A stretch of 64,000 nucleotides of DNA from a virus. How positions within the stretch are numbered: position 1 is the first letter of the stretch; each line of letters opens with the position of its first letter. The notes under the pieces are model-generated. The model saw nothing but the letters and a program-made list of their open reading frames with translations, was not told the DNA's origin and did not search any database. The DNA lies in IMG/VR virus record IMGVR_UViG_3300028030_000012, positions 1 through 64,000 of that record; one strand, written 5' to 3'. Of this stretch, positions 49,983 through 59,884 are shown in pieces. The translations under genes were made by a program, and so were the position numbers.

Positions 49983-52900
49983 ATGAAACACGATTTAACA
50001 GGCCCTAGAGCCGTTACTATTAGAATGTACCCTACAGAGGACCGGTTTCCTTTTGACTTCAATATAGGTATGGAGGATAATTGGTGGCTTACAGAAGAGG
50101 AGCTTGGCTTACAGTATTTATTTTTGAATTCTGAAGGTAAAAACGAACATGTACATGCTGAAGATGAAGATGCTACTATTACTAGATGGTATCGTTGTCC
50201 AAATACTGATGTAGCAAACGTGCAATTAATAGCTTCAGGTAACAATATTGATAGGTACATTCTTACAAATGATGATGTTGGTTATTATATGGTAGCTTCC
50301 GTAGAAGTTGTTACTAAAGCAGGGGTCCATGGGCCAGAGGTATTTTCTGATTTTTCAGATAAGAAAGTAAGGCTTCGACCAAGTGATACTCCTGAATGTT
50401 TTAATGTCTTCATCTCCGGAACTCCTATGGTTAATAGGGTAATGACATTGGACTATAGGTATAAGGACTTGTCATTATCAGAAGAACAATGGAAAACTAA
50501 TAAAACACCCCACACTGAAATTAAATGGTATTTAGCAGATGATGCTGTAGGCACTAATGCAACACAGATAAATGGGGAGACTACAAAAGACTATTTACCT
50601 ACTACTGACATTATAGGGAAATATGTAGCAGTCAGTGTTACTCCAGCTAATAAGCTAGATAGGGTAGGTAATGAATACTTTTCAGAGTATATAGGTGTAG
50701 GCATGGCCGAGACAACTGAATTTATTACTAGATGGTCTAATGTAAGTTCAGTGACACTTCCTTTAACCCCTTCAGGTACCTATAATTTTATAGTAGATTG
50801 GGGGGATGGGAATTCTGATACAATAACTACTTGGGATGCCGCTAGTAAATCTCATGTATACTCTTCTAATGGTACTTATGATATTTCTATTACAGGAGTG
50901 CTGACACATTGGAGCTTTAGAACGGGGGCTCATGGAGATTACTCAAGCCATGATGGTATTACGGAAGTAGTACAGTGGGGAAATATACCTTTTAGGGAGT
51001 TGTCGTTTCAGAATTGTAACAATATAACTTCATTATCTTTTGATGATTTTAATGGGGCTGACTTTACTAATTTTGGTTATGGTATCTACGGCATGAGTAG
51101 TCTTACTCATTTTTATAGTGAGAATTTGAATACGTCTCGCATATCTAATTTTTCTTATTTCGCACGTAATGCCTCTAAATTAGAGGTGGTGAAAAGTAGT
51201 AGGTGGGCATTTAGTTCGGTTTTAAATATTGCAAATATGTTTGTCCAAAACTCAGAATTAATAGAGTTAGACACTTCAAAGTGGAATGTATACAAAGCGG
51301 AGGTAGCTTATAATGCATTTACACACTTGGCCAAGTTAGAATATATAGATACAAGAGATTGGATTACACACAAGATACCCATTAATGATAGGCACAATCC
51401 TACATTTGGGGGAGCTTTTTCAAACAACCCTTTATTGAAAGGGCATTTTCCATCAAAAAACTGGTGGTATAATTTCTATTTTCCAGAGGAATATATTAAA
51501 AATACTTTTTTAGGGAGTCCTTCATTAGTAAATTATAATGAAATCCCTGTAAAATGTGGGGGAGCTTATCATCCTGAGACATTTGAAATGGAAGTGCTTA
51601 TTTCAGAATCAGGCACTGTGTTTACTTTACCTGCTTATTCTTCAAGTAATGATTTTGTAATAAATTGGGGGGATGGCTCTGATACTGAGTCTGTAACAGG
51701 TGTAAACCCTTCCCATACTTACATGTTAATAGGTAGATTTACAATTACCATAAAAGGCACTATGCCCGCATTTGGGTTTAAAGGGGGTTTTGGAGTTGAG
51801 AAGGTTATTAAAATAAATCAAGTGGGGGATGTGGGACTTACCCAAGTCGAAGGATTTGTCCAAGGGGCTGTACGTTTAATGTACGCTAATATTTCAAGCC
51901 TCCCTAATAGTATTACAGACTTAAGTTATTTCTTTGATGGGTGTGCGTATCTAAATACTGTGGATACAGGAAACCTTATCTTTGATAATGTAGTAAATTT
52001 TAGAAACTTTGTCTCCGGATGTCATAGTTTAGTTTCAATGGACACGTCTTTATGGGTATTATCTAGTAACCCTGTTATGACAGAGTTTGCTAAAAATGCT
52101 TCTCTATTTACTACTTCTCTTAATAGTACTGCTTTTTGGGGGAATGTAGGTATTGTGACCTATACGGACGCTTTTACAAACTGTAATGGGAATCTCAATT
52201 GGGCAAATGTGCCAGAGTCTTGGGGGGGTGAAGCGGGTGCCATTAATCCTACTTATCCTAACGGGGTGTATACAGTCCCTTATGGTAGAAGTAATGCTGA
52301 CGGTACTGCTGGGAATCCTTATGGTGTAAAAGATATACTTGAAGATAATGTCTTAGCAGGTTCCAATGTCTTTTTTAGAAGAGGTTACTATATTAATGAA
52401 AGCTTTGATTTCAAAATAGGAGGTACTAGTGGAAGTACTATACATATGCAAGCTTATAATAATGAGCAAGTTATTTTTGTTTTATGGCAATCTAATATAG
52501 TTCTGGGTGATTTTATCGAACTTAAGGATGTTATTGTTACTTATCCTGAAAATTTAAAGTCCGTCAAATATGCTTGGGACGATCCACTAGTTCCTATAGA
52601 TGGTGGGTTTGCTGTATTGAAAGGTGAAGAGAGCGCTATAGTAAATTGTATTTTGTACGACTCTACTGGATTGCATAGCCCTGTCTCTTCAGTTAACCCC
52701 TTAGTATATGGTAATATATTATTTTATGGAGGGACTCATGATGGTACAGTTAACCAATCTAACTATGGTAGGGAACATGGTATGTACTTTGAAAATGGTG
52801 TGGGCAGTAGAATGCAGGTTTATGATAATGTGATAATGCACTTTTTTGGTAATGGTATTCAATACTATAGTGATGGGGGAGCTCAAGTGTATGGTTCCGA

Positions 52901-54551
52901 TTTTTACAACAATCTTATAATAAATTCAGGCAGTATTAACTCCAAAGAAGGGGTGGCCTCTATGTACCAATATCTATTAGATTGTGGAGGGGCTTCTATA
53001 GAGGATTCTAATGTTGTAGATAACTGTCATGGGTATATGTTTAGGTCTAATACAGGTACTGTGTTTCAACTTGGGTATCATTACAATGGGTATACTCATA
53101 TAATGAGAGATTGTACTAGTACTAATGGGGGAGTGCAATTACAAATGGCTGCTAATTGTGATGTACAGCGTAACACTTTTACTATACGCCCAACTTACTA
53201 TAGGGGACATTATGGTTACGGTGCGCCAGATTTCGTAATACTTAATCCTGTAGATACTCCCGATACTTATTTCTTCGACCATAATAATTACTATGATTGG
53301 GCTTCTAAGACGTCTGGATTTCATGTACAAGGGGTTGAAAATGGTTATTGGGGAAATTTTGAAGGGTGGCAAACAGAGGAAGGGCATGATTTACATAGTG
53401 CTTATGCGTCCTATTCTGATTTTACTTTAATGCCAGATTCTATACATCTTTACCCTAACGCTCATGAGGGTAAAAGATGCAATGTTTTTATACACAATAA
53501 CAGCTTGTCTGCAAGCGTACCAGTAGATATTTCGTCAGTGTTTTCAAATGGGGATACTTATTATGTCTATGATTTAGAGAATTTAGAAGCCCCTATAATG
53601 GAAGGGGTTTATAATAATTCTAACATTAATATTTCAACCAATCAGATTAAAAGTTTTCCTTATATTCGAAGTAAACATGTAGCCGAAGAAGCTACTCATA
53701 CTGGGGATGATTTCGGGGCATTTTTAATAATAGGGCGTAAATTAGAACTTCTACCTGAAAACAGTGAAGTTAATAATAATCCTATAGCAAGAAATGATAC
53801 TTCTTCGGTAGATAAAGGGGGGAGTGTAGTTTTAAATATAGTTAGTAATGACGAGGTAGTTGCAGAAGGTGCCTCTTTAGATGTAAACAGCATTGTAATT
53901 ACTGAAGTAGTAGCTGGTTCTGTTGTAGATAATGGTAACGGAACTGTGACCTTTACTCAAGATGGTTCTGCAGTAAGTCTGGGCGGGTTCTTCTATACTA
54001 TTGAGGACAGTCTAGGAAATGTCTCAAATAAAGCGTATGTTTCTATAACTGTCAATCCAGATATACCTGATGATATTATATCTTCTGATCAAGAACTTAC
54101 TGACTATATTAATACAGGGGGAACCCCTGGAGATGTAAAATATTTGTCAGGTACTTTTACACAAACACATAATATTTCTATAGACGGTACAGGGGAAAAT
54201 ACAATCTCTTTTTTGGCTTATGCTTCAGCCCCTCCTGTAATGCAAGGCAAAACTATTATAAGTGGTAGTTACATTGTAATGGACAATATTACATTTGAAG
54301 ATGAAGTAGAATTGCATGGGTTTGTTACAATCAGCAACTGTAATTTTAATGCTAACGCTGGAAATTTTATATACAATCTTGTATTCCCTGCTAATGATTG
54401 GAGAGGCTATTATTTACAAATAGACAGTAATACTTATAATGTAAGACCTGACACAAAATTTACAGGGGTCGCTTGGCAGGAAAATTGGTCAGGTTATAAT
54501 GCAAGATTTCCTAAATTTGATAATAATAGTATTTTTCAAATACTGCCTTAA
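49983..54551 (+). CDS. Large modular tail fibre 2 with beta-helix
   Basis: 1522 aa. An Ig-like domain (EIKWYLADDAVGTNATQ, about 175-240) comes first. Then a PKD domain (FIVDWGDGNSD) plus DUF285-like repeats (about 260-520), and a second PKD plus repeats (FVINWGDGSD, about 560-740). A right-handed beta-helix follows, resembling pectate lyase or tailspike folds (NPYGVKDILEDN...VFFRRGYY, about 760-1190). A cadherin-like NPIARNDTSSVDKG domain lies at about 1265-1360, then a second small beta-helix. The PKD/LRR units match those in fibre 1, showing module sharing. Possibly a glycan-degrading depolymerase; catalytic residues cannot be named. Confidence 0.7.
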   Translation: MKHDLTGPRAVTIRMYPTEDRFPFDFNIGMEDNWWLTEEELGLQYLFLNSEGKNEHVHAEDEDATITRWYRCPNTDVANVQLIASGNNIDRYILTNDDVGYYMVASVEVVTKAGVHGPEVFSDFSDKKVRLRPSDTPECFNVFISGTPMVNRVMTLDYRYKDLSLSEEQWKTNKTPHTEIKWYLADDAVGTNATQINGETTKDYLPTTDIIGKYVAVSVTPANKLDRVGNEYFSEYIGVGMAETTEFITRWSNVSSVTLPLTPSGTYNFIVDWGDGNSDTITTWDAASKSHVYSSNGTYDISITGVLTHWSFRTGAHGDYSSHDGITEVVQWGNIPFRELSFQNCNNITSLSFDDFNGADFTNFGYGIYGMSSLTHFYSENLNTSRISNFSYFARNASKLEVVKSSRWAFSSVLNIANMFVQNSELIELDTSKWNVYKAEVAYNAFTHLAKLEYIDTRDWITHKIPINDRHNPTFGGAFSNNPLLKGHFPSKNWWYNFYFPEEYIKNTFLGSPSLVNYNEIPVKCGGAYHPETFEMEVLISESGTVFTLPAYSSSNDFVINWGDGSDTESVTGVNPSHTYMLIGRFTITIKGTMPAFGFKGGFGVEKVIKINQVGDVGLTQVEGFVQGAVRLMYANISSLPNSITDLSYFFDGCAYLNTVDTGNLIFDNVVNFRNFVSGCHSLVSMDTSLWVLSSNPVMTEFAKNASLFTTSLNSTAFWGNVGIVTYTDAFTNCNGNLNWANVPESWGGEAGAINPTYPNGVYTVPYGRSNADGTAGNPYGVKDILEDNVLAGSNVFFRRGYYINESFDFKIGGTSGSTIHMQAYNNEQVIFVLWQSNIVLGDFIELKDVIVTYPENLKSVKYAWDDPLVPIDGGFAVLKGEESAIVNCILYDSTGLHSPVSSVNPLVYGNILFYGGTHDGTVNQSNYGREHGMYFENGVGSRMQVYDNVIMHFFGNGIQYYSDGGAQVYGSDFYNNLIINSGSINSKEGVASMYQYLLDCGGASIEDSNVVDNCHGYMFRSNTGTVFQLGYHYNGYTHIMRDCTSTNGGVQLQMAANCDVQRNTFTIRPTYYRGHYGYGAPDFVILNPVDTPDTYFFDHNNYYDWASKTSGFHVQGVENGYWGNFEGWQTEEGHDLHSAYASYSDFTLMPDSIHLYPNAHEGKRCNVFIHNNSLSASVPVDISSVFSNGDTYYVYDLENLEAPIMEGVYNNSNINISTNQIKSFPYIRSKHVAEEATHTGDDFGAFLIIGRKLELLPENSEVNNNPIARNDTSSVDKGGSVVLNIVSNDEVVAEGASLDVNSIVITEVVAGSVVDNGNGTVTFTQDGSAVSLGGFFYTIEDSLGNVSNKAYVSITVNPDIPDDIISSDQELTDYINTGGTPGDVKYLSGTFTQTHNISIDGTGENTISFLAYASAPPVMQGKTIISGSYIVMDNITFEDEVELHGFVTISNCNFNANAGNFIYNLVFPANDWRGYYLQIDSNTYNVRPDTKFTGVAWQENWSGYNARFPKFDNNSIFQILP

Positions 54552-55048
54552 TGAGAACTTTAAAAATGGATAATAAGGATGAGAAGTTAATGAATGAAAA
54601 ATTCGAAGGGGTTTATCGTTCATTCGAAGATAATTTCAGTAATATAGTAGGTAAGTTAGATGAGGTAATTAAACATCAAAAAATAACAAATGGCAGAGTA
54701 ACGGCTCTTGAAACAAATCATATTATAGATGTGTCAGAAAGAAGGAGAATGACAGACACATTAAACAAGGTGGTTACAACTTTGGATAGCTTAGCAGATA
54801 AGATTGCGGTTTTAGATAAAGACAGGGCTGTTAATGAACTGAACCATGTGAGCATAAAAGAGGATTTAAAAACTATTACAGAAACTGTTAAAGAAGCCGA
54901 TAAAAGAGGTATGGGGTTTTGGTTATGGTTCTCAGAAAGTAAGATACGTTTAGTAGCACTATTCTTCCCTGTTGTATTAGTATTATTCCCTTCTTCAAGA
55001 GACTGGATTATAGATATGGTTGGCAAATTATTTCTTAAAATGTTTTAA
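54551..55048 (+). CDS. Coiled-coil membrane protein, holin-accessory-like
   Basis: 165 aa. A long coiled coil (about 15-120, with VTALETNHIIDVSERRRM) is followed by one C-terminal membrane span (IRLVALFFPVVLVLFP). The layout is like XhlA-type lysis accessory proteins. It overlaps its neighbours through TAATG junctions, so it is coupled to the next two lysis-like genes. Confidence 0.5.
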   Translation: MRTLKMDNKDEKLMNEKFEGVYRSFEDNFSNIVGKLDEVIKHQKITNGRVTALETNHIIDVSERRRMTDTLNKVVTTLDSLADKIAVLDKDRAVNELNHVSIKEDLKTITETVKEADKRGMGFWLWFSESKIRLVALFFPVVLVLFPSSRDWIIDMVGKLFLKMF

Positions 55049-55299
55049 TGATGGATAAATTTATAGATAAAATAAACAAAGGGCTTAGTAAATGTACTGA
55101 AGTTTTAGAGGAAGATAATGGAAGATTAAGCATGACTAGGTTGGTGGTATTATTTGTCACTGCTTTTGTAATGTTTGAGACACACAAGCTTTTAAATGCT
55201 CCTGGTACTCAAATAATGGATGTTATTAAGTTCTTTACTTCTATTGAAGGTGTGGCATTAGGAGTTAAAGTGAGCCAGAAAATAGTTGAAAATAAATAA
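55048..55299 (+). CDS. Small membrane protein, holin-like
   Basis: 83 aa. One hydrophobic span (LVVLFVTAFVMFETHKLL) and a second weaker one (IEGVALGVKVSQKIV). Small size and position fit a holin, but no family is assigned. Confidence 0.45.
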   Translation: MMDKFIDKINKGLSKCTEVLEEDNGRLSMTRLVVLFVTAFVMFETHKLLNAPGTQIMDVIKFFTSIEGVALGVKVSQKIVENK

Positions 55300-55300
55300 T

Positions 55301-55717
55301 ATGGTAAATGTTTATATAAAAAGAATAGAGGAGGGGAGTCAAGGTACTTTCGGTTATTTAGCGGTACCTCAAGTAGGGTTTAGTTGTTTCACAGCTGAAT
55401 TGCCTTGGTTAGATAATGCACGTAATAAGTCATGTATACCTAAAGGTACCTATATTCTAGAGCCTTTTGATAGCCCTGACCATCCAAACGTGTATAAAGT
55501 AAAAGATGTTCCAGGTAGGGGGGCCATTCTAATTCATGTAGGTAACTACGCAGGGGATAAAGCCAAAGGGTATAAGACTGATTCTGATGGCTGCATATTG
55601 CTAGGCAAATCCTTGGGGTATTTAGGGAGACAAAGGGCTGTGATAAGCAGCAGGGTAGCTATAAGAGAGTTTGTAAGAAAAGTCAAAAAGTACCCATTAA
55701 AATTAATTATAGAATAA
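55301..55717 (+). CDS. DUF5675-like protein with YkuD-like SDGCILLG motif
   Basis: 138 aa from ATG 55301. It contains CFTAELPWLDNARNKSCIPKGTY, then GAILIHVGNYAGD, then TDSDGCILLGKSLG. The His followed by an SxGC motif resembles the L,D-transpeptidase (YkuD) site (SHGCIRL). This matches the DUF5675 family found in Bacteroidota phages. Role may be peptidoglycan remodelling or cleavage during lysis or entry. Placed between two membrane-protein genes of the lysis-like cassette. Confidence 0.6.
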   Translation: MVNVYIKRIEEGSQGTFGYLAVPQVGFSCFTAELPWLDNARNKSCIPKGTYILEPFDSPDHPNVYKVKDVPGRGAILIHVGNYAGDKAKGYKTDSDGCILLGKSLGYLGRQRAVISSRVAIREFVRKVKKYPLKLIIE

Positions 55718-55718
55718 A

Positions 55719-56327
55719 ATGGTATTAAGCGGATTAATAGGAGTGGTTACGGGGCTATTAGGGAATGTTGTGACTTCCTTCACTAACCTTAAAGCCCAAC
55801 GGTTAAAGAACGAGCATGAAGAGAAGCTAATAGGACTTAAGACTACTGCAATGGTAGCAGAGACTGAAGCTACTATAAGAATTGCAAAAGCTAAGATAAC
55901 AGGGGCATTGGATAAACTAGAACAGTCCACCTATAAAACTAATATAGAAAAAGCTAATCAAAATATTTTAGAAAAGGGGGTTATACCTAAATTATTTGAT
56001 AATAAGAGTACTAGATGGTTAGGTGCAGTACTTACATCTTTACTAGGACTTGTAGATGTAGTAAAGGGGTTTATAAGGCCCTCTCTTACCATATACTTAG
56101 TTATTTTGACTAGTTGGATAACCTATTACTCTGCTGAAATATTGACTGCTAAACAAGCTTTATTAGACGTTTCAGAAGCTTCAAGATTATTTGGGGAAGT
56201 AGTAGAGATAGTTATATACTTGACAGTATCAGTAGTAACCTGGTGGTTTGCAGATAGAAGGGTAGCTAAGTTCCTTAGTAGATTAGATGATGGTAATATA
56301 AAAAAGGTAGAAAATGATAAAAAATAA
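55719..56327 (+). CDS. Holin-like membrane protein
   Basis: 202 aa. It has a short amphipathic N-terminus (SGLIGVVTGLLGNVVTSF), a charged helical region (about 25-95), and membrane spans at about 100-118 (LGAVLTSLLGLVDVV), 123-145 (LTIYLVILTSWITYY) and 165-185 (VVEIVIYLTVSVVTWWF). Multi-span proteins of this kind near the lysis genes of crAss-like phages are annotated as holins. Its end overlaps the S74 fibre start by 14 nt. Confidence 0.55.
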   Translation: MVLSGLIGVVTGLLGNVVTSFTNLKAQRLKNEHEEKLIGLKTTAMVAETEATIRIAKAKITGALDKLEQSTYKTNIEKANQNILEKGVIPKLFDNKSTRWLGAVLTSLLGLVDVVKGFIRPSLTIYLVILTSWITYYSAEILTAKQALLDVSEASRLFGEVVEIVIYLTVSVVTWWFADRRVAKFLSRLDDGNIKKVENDKK

Positions 56328-58824
56328 TCCAGGGGGGTCTAAGAGTATTAGGCAGATAAAGTACCCTGCAGACGATACAGTCCTTAGATTTACTTCTAAA
56401 GATCATATAGGGGAAATTACTTTAGATAACATAACAGGGTATTTTAAATTCGAACCGGGCTTAGCTCCTGAAGAATTAGAAGGTTATGTTACCTTAGAGA
56501 CGGTGCAGGAGATAACAGGGGAAAAATCTTTCGATACTACTACAGTTAAGTTTACAGGGGGGACCTCTTTAAAATGGTCTGACTTTGTAGATAATGGAAT
56601 GTCTAGCCCTCAAGAGATAGTGTGTGAATTACGTAACGGTACTTCTGTAAACCCAGGGGATAATAAAGGGCGCCTTTTGCTCAATGACAAAGCTATATTT
56701 ACCGAGGATACCCTTAAAGGGGGTACGGGTATAACTATAGAACAAGCTATGGGGGCAGCTTCGTATACCTATACAATCTCTACTAATGCTCTGCAGTATG
56801 TTGATCTAGAAACTGTGTACGGGCCTAATTCAATCACTGTGAGTACAGATGAGATGGGAGGCTATTTCACAGAAATACATTCCGCTACTACTTCTGTAGC
56901 AGGAGTAATGTCTGCTGCTGATAAGCAAAGTATAGGGGTTTTAAAAACAAATGGGGAAGGCAGTAAATACCTAAATGATAAAGGGGAGTATTTAGAAGTT
57001 TTACCTTATGTTAGCGGACCTATAAGTAAATTTAATACTGCAAATAATGAGGTTGTATTATGTAAGGTAAGTATGGTTTTGGGGGATTCCTTAAATGAGC
57101 ATATTATTGTAGATTCTTCCTATGGTTCTTTTGATATAGCCTTGTCAATAAGGGATGCTAATATTTATGTAAGTGTTCGACAGACTATTACAAATAATAT
57201 TCATACACCTGCTATATATGTAAATAGGGAATATGATAACGGTATCAACTTAGAAGTAAAATACCACTCTGGTACAGGGACGTCAGAAGATGAAGTAAAG
57301 TATAAGGTACTAAACAGTGAAGCCCCAAGCGGCTCCGGCTTTTTGATAGAAAGGGGAAATGCTTTTATAAACAGCAGTGCAAATAATGAAAGCCACATTA
57401 CAGTATGGGATAGCGCAACTGCCCCTTTAGTTGCTACTTTAACTGATTTGGGTACTGGCTCTAATGTACTCGCAGATAATGGTACTTATGTAGATATAAG
57501 TGGATTGGGGGGAGGTGACATGGCTAAGGCCACATATGACCCCACTAGTATAAACGCTTCCGCGTTTGATTATACTAATTTTATTAATACCCCTACTATA
57601 CCAGCTACTACAGATAATTTACCTGAGGGAGGATCTAATCTCTATTTTCAAAACAGCCGAGTAACTGCTAATCCTGAAGTAACCCTTAATACATATGCTC
57701 GACACTCTCACGCTAATAAAACTCTTTTAGATGCGTTAACAAGTTCAGGCGGGGGAAATAAATATCTTAATGATGCAGGAAATTATGTAGCAGTATCTGC
57801 AGGTTCAGGCTCTGCGGATTGGGGGAGTATAGGGGGTATAATAGCTAATCAAATAGATTTAAACCAGGCGTTTCCAGCCAAAGCTTCTACAGCTACTATT
57901 TCAGGAACTAGATGGACTTTTCTTCATGATATTACTGTTAGTGGTAATATAGATAATTGGTTCTTCGATCTTTGGGAATGGGATGGTTTAAATAACGTAC
58001 TTAAATGTAAACATAATTTATCCGCCTCTGGGGAAATAACAGCATTTGCTGAAGCTAACCCCCCCGATGTAAATTGGTGGAATAGTATGCCTTTGGCTAC
58101 TAATATTTCAAATGGGGGTATAAAAGCTCAAACTACGTTTACTAATGGGATAAGGATAGGAGCTGGAGGATTTTTAGAAGTAGACCCTTCGTATTCAACA
58201 AGTGGGGATGTAGATCAGACTCTTACATACGCGCATCCAAATCTCACCATTACAGGTAGTGGGGGCAATACAGTGACACTCACGCATACACATGCCATAA
58301 CAGAGGTAGATACACTGTCGGATGCCCTTACTAATAGACCTACTAGGTCTGGAAATTCTTATATTACAGGTAATTGGATATTCGGTAATGGACTTACTAT
58401 ATCTAATGGGGCTAATATTACAGGTGGGCTTGTTTCAGAGAATAATATACATGCTTACGAAGATGTGGTTGTAGAAGGCAATATAACAGCTGAAGGAGAA
58501 ATCACTGCTTTCTATGCTTCTGATAAACGTTTGAAACAAGGGGTTAAAACTATAGATAACGGTTTAAATATTGTAGAAAATTTAAGGCCGGTAGAGTTTA
58601 ATTGGAATACAAAAGCTGTCGAATTAAATAATAATAAAGAGACTATAAGTTTGCAGGCAGGTTTAATAGCACAAGAGGTGGAGGAAGTATTACCGAATAT
58701 AGTAGGGTCAATGTATGTAGACTATAAGTCTTTGGATTATGTGCAATTAATCCCCTATTTAATAAACGCTGTGCAAGAACTTAGTAAAGAAGTTAAGGAA
58801 TTAAAAAGAAGAGGCGATGAATAA
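56314..58824 (+). CDS. Tail fibre with S74 intramolecular chaperone
   Basis: 836 aa. The N-terminal anchor LRFTSKDHIGEITLDNI (about 24-40) parallels fibre 1. A fibre module TTDNLPEGGSNLYFQ...RHSHANKTLLDAL is near 430-490, again like fibre 1. The C-terminus has ASDKRLKQGVKTIDNGL...LRPVEFNW...GLIAQEVEEVLPNIV, the Peptidase_S74 chaperone, whose SD/K-type self-cleavage site is the Ser in ASDKRLK (about residue 734). Role: trimeric receptor-binding fibre matured by self-cleavage. Confidence 0.85.
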   Translation: MIKNNPGGSKSIRQIKYPADDTVLRFTSKDHIGEITLDNITGYFKFEPGLAPEELEGYVTLETVQEITGEKSFDTTTVKFTGGTSLKWSDFVDNGMSSPQEIVCELRNGTSVNPGDNKGRLLLNDKAIFTEDTLKGGTGITIEQAMGAASYTYTISTNALQYVDLETVYGPNSITVSTDEMGGYFTEIHSATTSVAGVMSAADKQSIGVLKTNGEGSKYLNDKGEYLEVLPYVSGPISKFNTANNEVVLCKVSMVLGDSLNEHIIVDSSYGSFDIALSIRDANIYVSVRQTITNNIHTPAIYVNREYDNGINLEVKYHSGTGTSEDEVKYKVLNSEAPSGSGFLIERGNAFINSSANNESHITVWDSATAPLVATLTDLGTGSNVLADNGTYVDISGLGGGDMAKATYDPTSINASAFDYTNFINTPTIPATTDNLPEGGSNLYFQNSRVTANPEVTLNTYARHSHANKTLLDALTSSGGGNKYLNDAGNYVAVSAGSGSADWGSIGGIIANQIDLNQAFPAKASTATISGTRWTFLHDITVSGNIDNWFFDLWEWDGLNNVLKCKHNLSASGEITAFAEANPPDVNWWNSMPLATNISNGGIKAQTTFTNGIRIGAGGFLEVDPSYSTSGDVDQTLTYAHPNLTITGSGGNTVTLTHTHAITEVDTLSDALTNRPTRSGNSYITGNWIFGNGLTISNGANITGGLVSENNIHAYEDVVVEGNITAEGEITAFYASDKRLKQGVKTIDNGLNIVENLRPVEFNWNTKAVELNNNKETISLQAGLIAQEVEEVLPNIVGSMYVDYKSLDYVQLIPYLINAVQELSKEVKELKRRGDE

Positions 58825-59866
58825 AACTATTAATAGCTATACTGTCTTGGGGACGACATTCACTGCTGCAGATATACAGAGTAGGTCAAGTCATATTGGG
58901 GGAGAGGCAGTTGTTGGTAATGATGTAGCTGTAACAGATATTAAAATTTCTGAAGTAAGGAGTGTTTTAGGGGAATCTGTTAATAATTTAAAGGGGTTGA
59001 ATCAATCAGCTAATATAAATAAATATAGTAATTTTAGCCCTTTCTCTATAGAAGCCCCTTTTAATAGTGTCGTGTTTAACAATACAGCTCCTTTTAATTT
59101 GGGGGACTTTGCTTGTTATAATAAAGACGCGGTCACTCCTTCTATAGGAGTTGTAGGTGTGGAAGAAGGCGGTACTATACTCATACATCATTGTAACTCA
59201 CTTCCAGAATATGGTCTTATAGAAACGGATATTCATCTAGGGGAGATTGACTATGAAGGGCTGTATAACGGTGTAAACAGCTTTGTAGTACAGGTAGAAT
59301 CTTTAGGTAAAGATGATGTTTTTCAACCTGCTATACTTGCGGATTTTACTAAAATTTCAAATAACGATATTCAAGTATCTACTTCTGTTACAATAGATTT
59401 AGAAGGGGTCACTGAACTTTCTTCTAGAGAATATACTATGAGCGCCTATTTTACAGATGGGGGAAATAAAAAAATATATTTGCCAGCGGCCTCTTTTAGC
59501 TTTAATGTTAGAGCAAGAATAGACCATCCTACTATCGACTTAAATAATCCACCACCTTCTTGGCAAGATGAAGGGGAGTGCGTTACTGAAAGTTTACTCG
59601 CATCTTGGGATGCTGTACTGCATTCAGGTCGTTACTTGCACGTGAATAATGTATATGTTATTGGCGAAGTTGCTGGAGAAGGAATGTCCAGAATGTATAG
59701 TGGGGATGCAACTTTAAGAGTAATACTTGATGGGGGAACTCCTATAGTTAATACAGTCACTATTCAAAATGGAGGGGCTTTGAGTGAGGAACTCGTTATT
59801 GATATGGGAGGATATGTTAATTGTACTGCAGAAGTAGAGTCTTCTATAACTTACACTTCTTGTTAA
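58817..59866 (+). CDS. Virion protein, beta-rich, unknown
   Basis: 349 aa, not recognised. N-terminal polar region, beta-rich middle (FVVQVESLGKDDVFQPAIL, STSVTIDLEGVTELSSREY) and C-terminal Ig-like strands (ATLRVILDGGTPIVNTVTI). It overlaps the S74 fibre stop by 8 nt, so it may be a fibre accessory or tip protein. Confidence 0.5.
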   Translation: MNKTINSYTVLGTTFTAADIQSRSSHIGGEAVVGNDVAVTDIKISEVRSVLGESVNNLKGLNQSANINKYSNFSPFSIEAPFNSVVFNNTAPFNLGDFACYNKDAVTPSIGVVGVEEGGTILIHHCNSLPEYGLIETDIHLGEIDYEGLYNGVNSFVVQVESLGKDDVFQPAILADFTKISNNDIQVSTSVTIDLEGVTELSSREYTMSAYFTDGGNKKIYLPAASFSFNVRARIDHPTIDLNNPPPSWQDEGECVTESLLASWDAVLHSGRYLHVNNVYVIGEVAGEGMSRMYSGDATLRVILDGGTPIVNTVTIQNGGALSEELVIDMGGYVNCTAEVESSITYTSC

Positions 59867-59884
59867 TAAAATAATTTTATAGAG

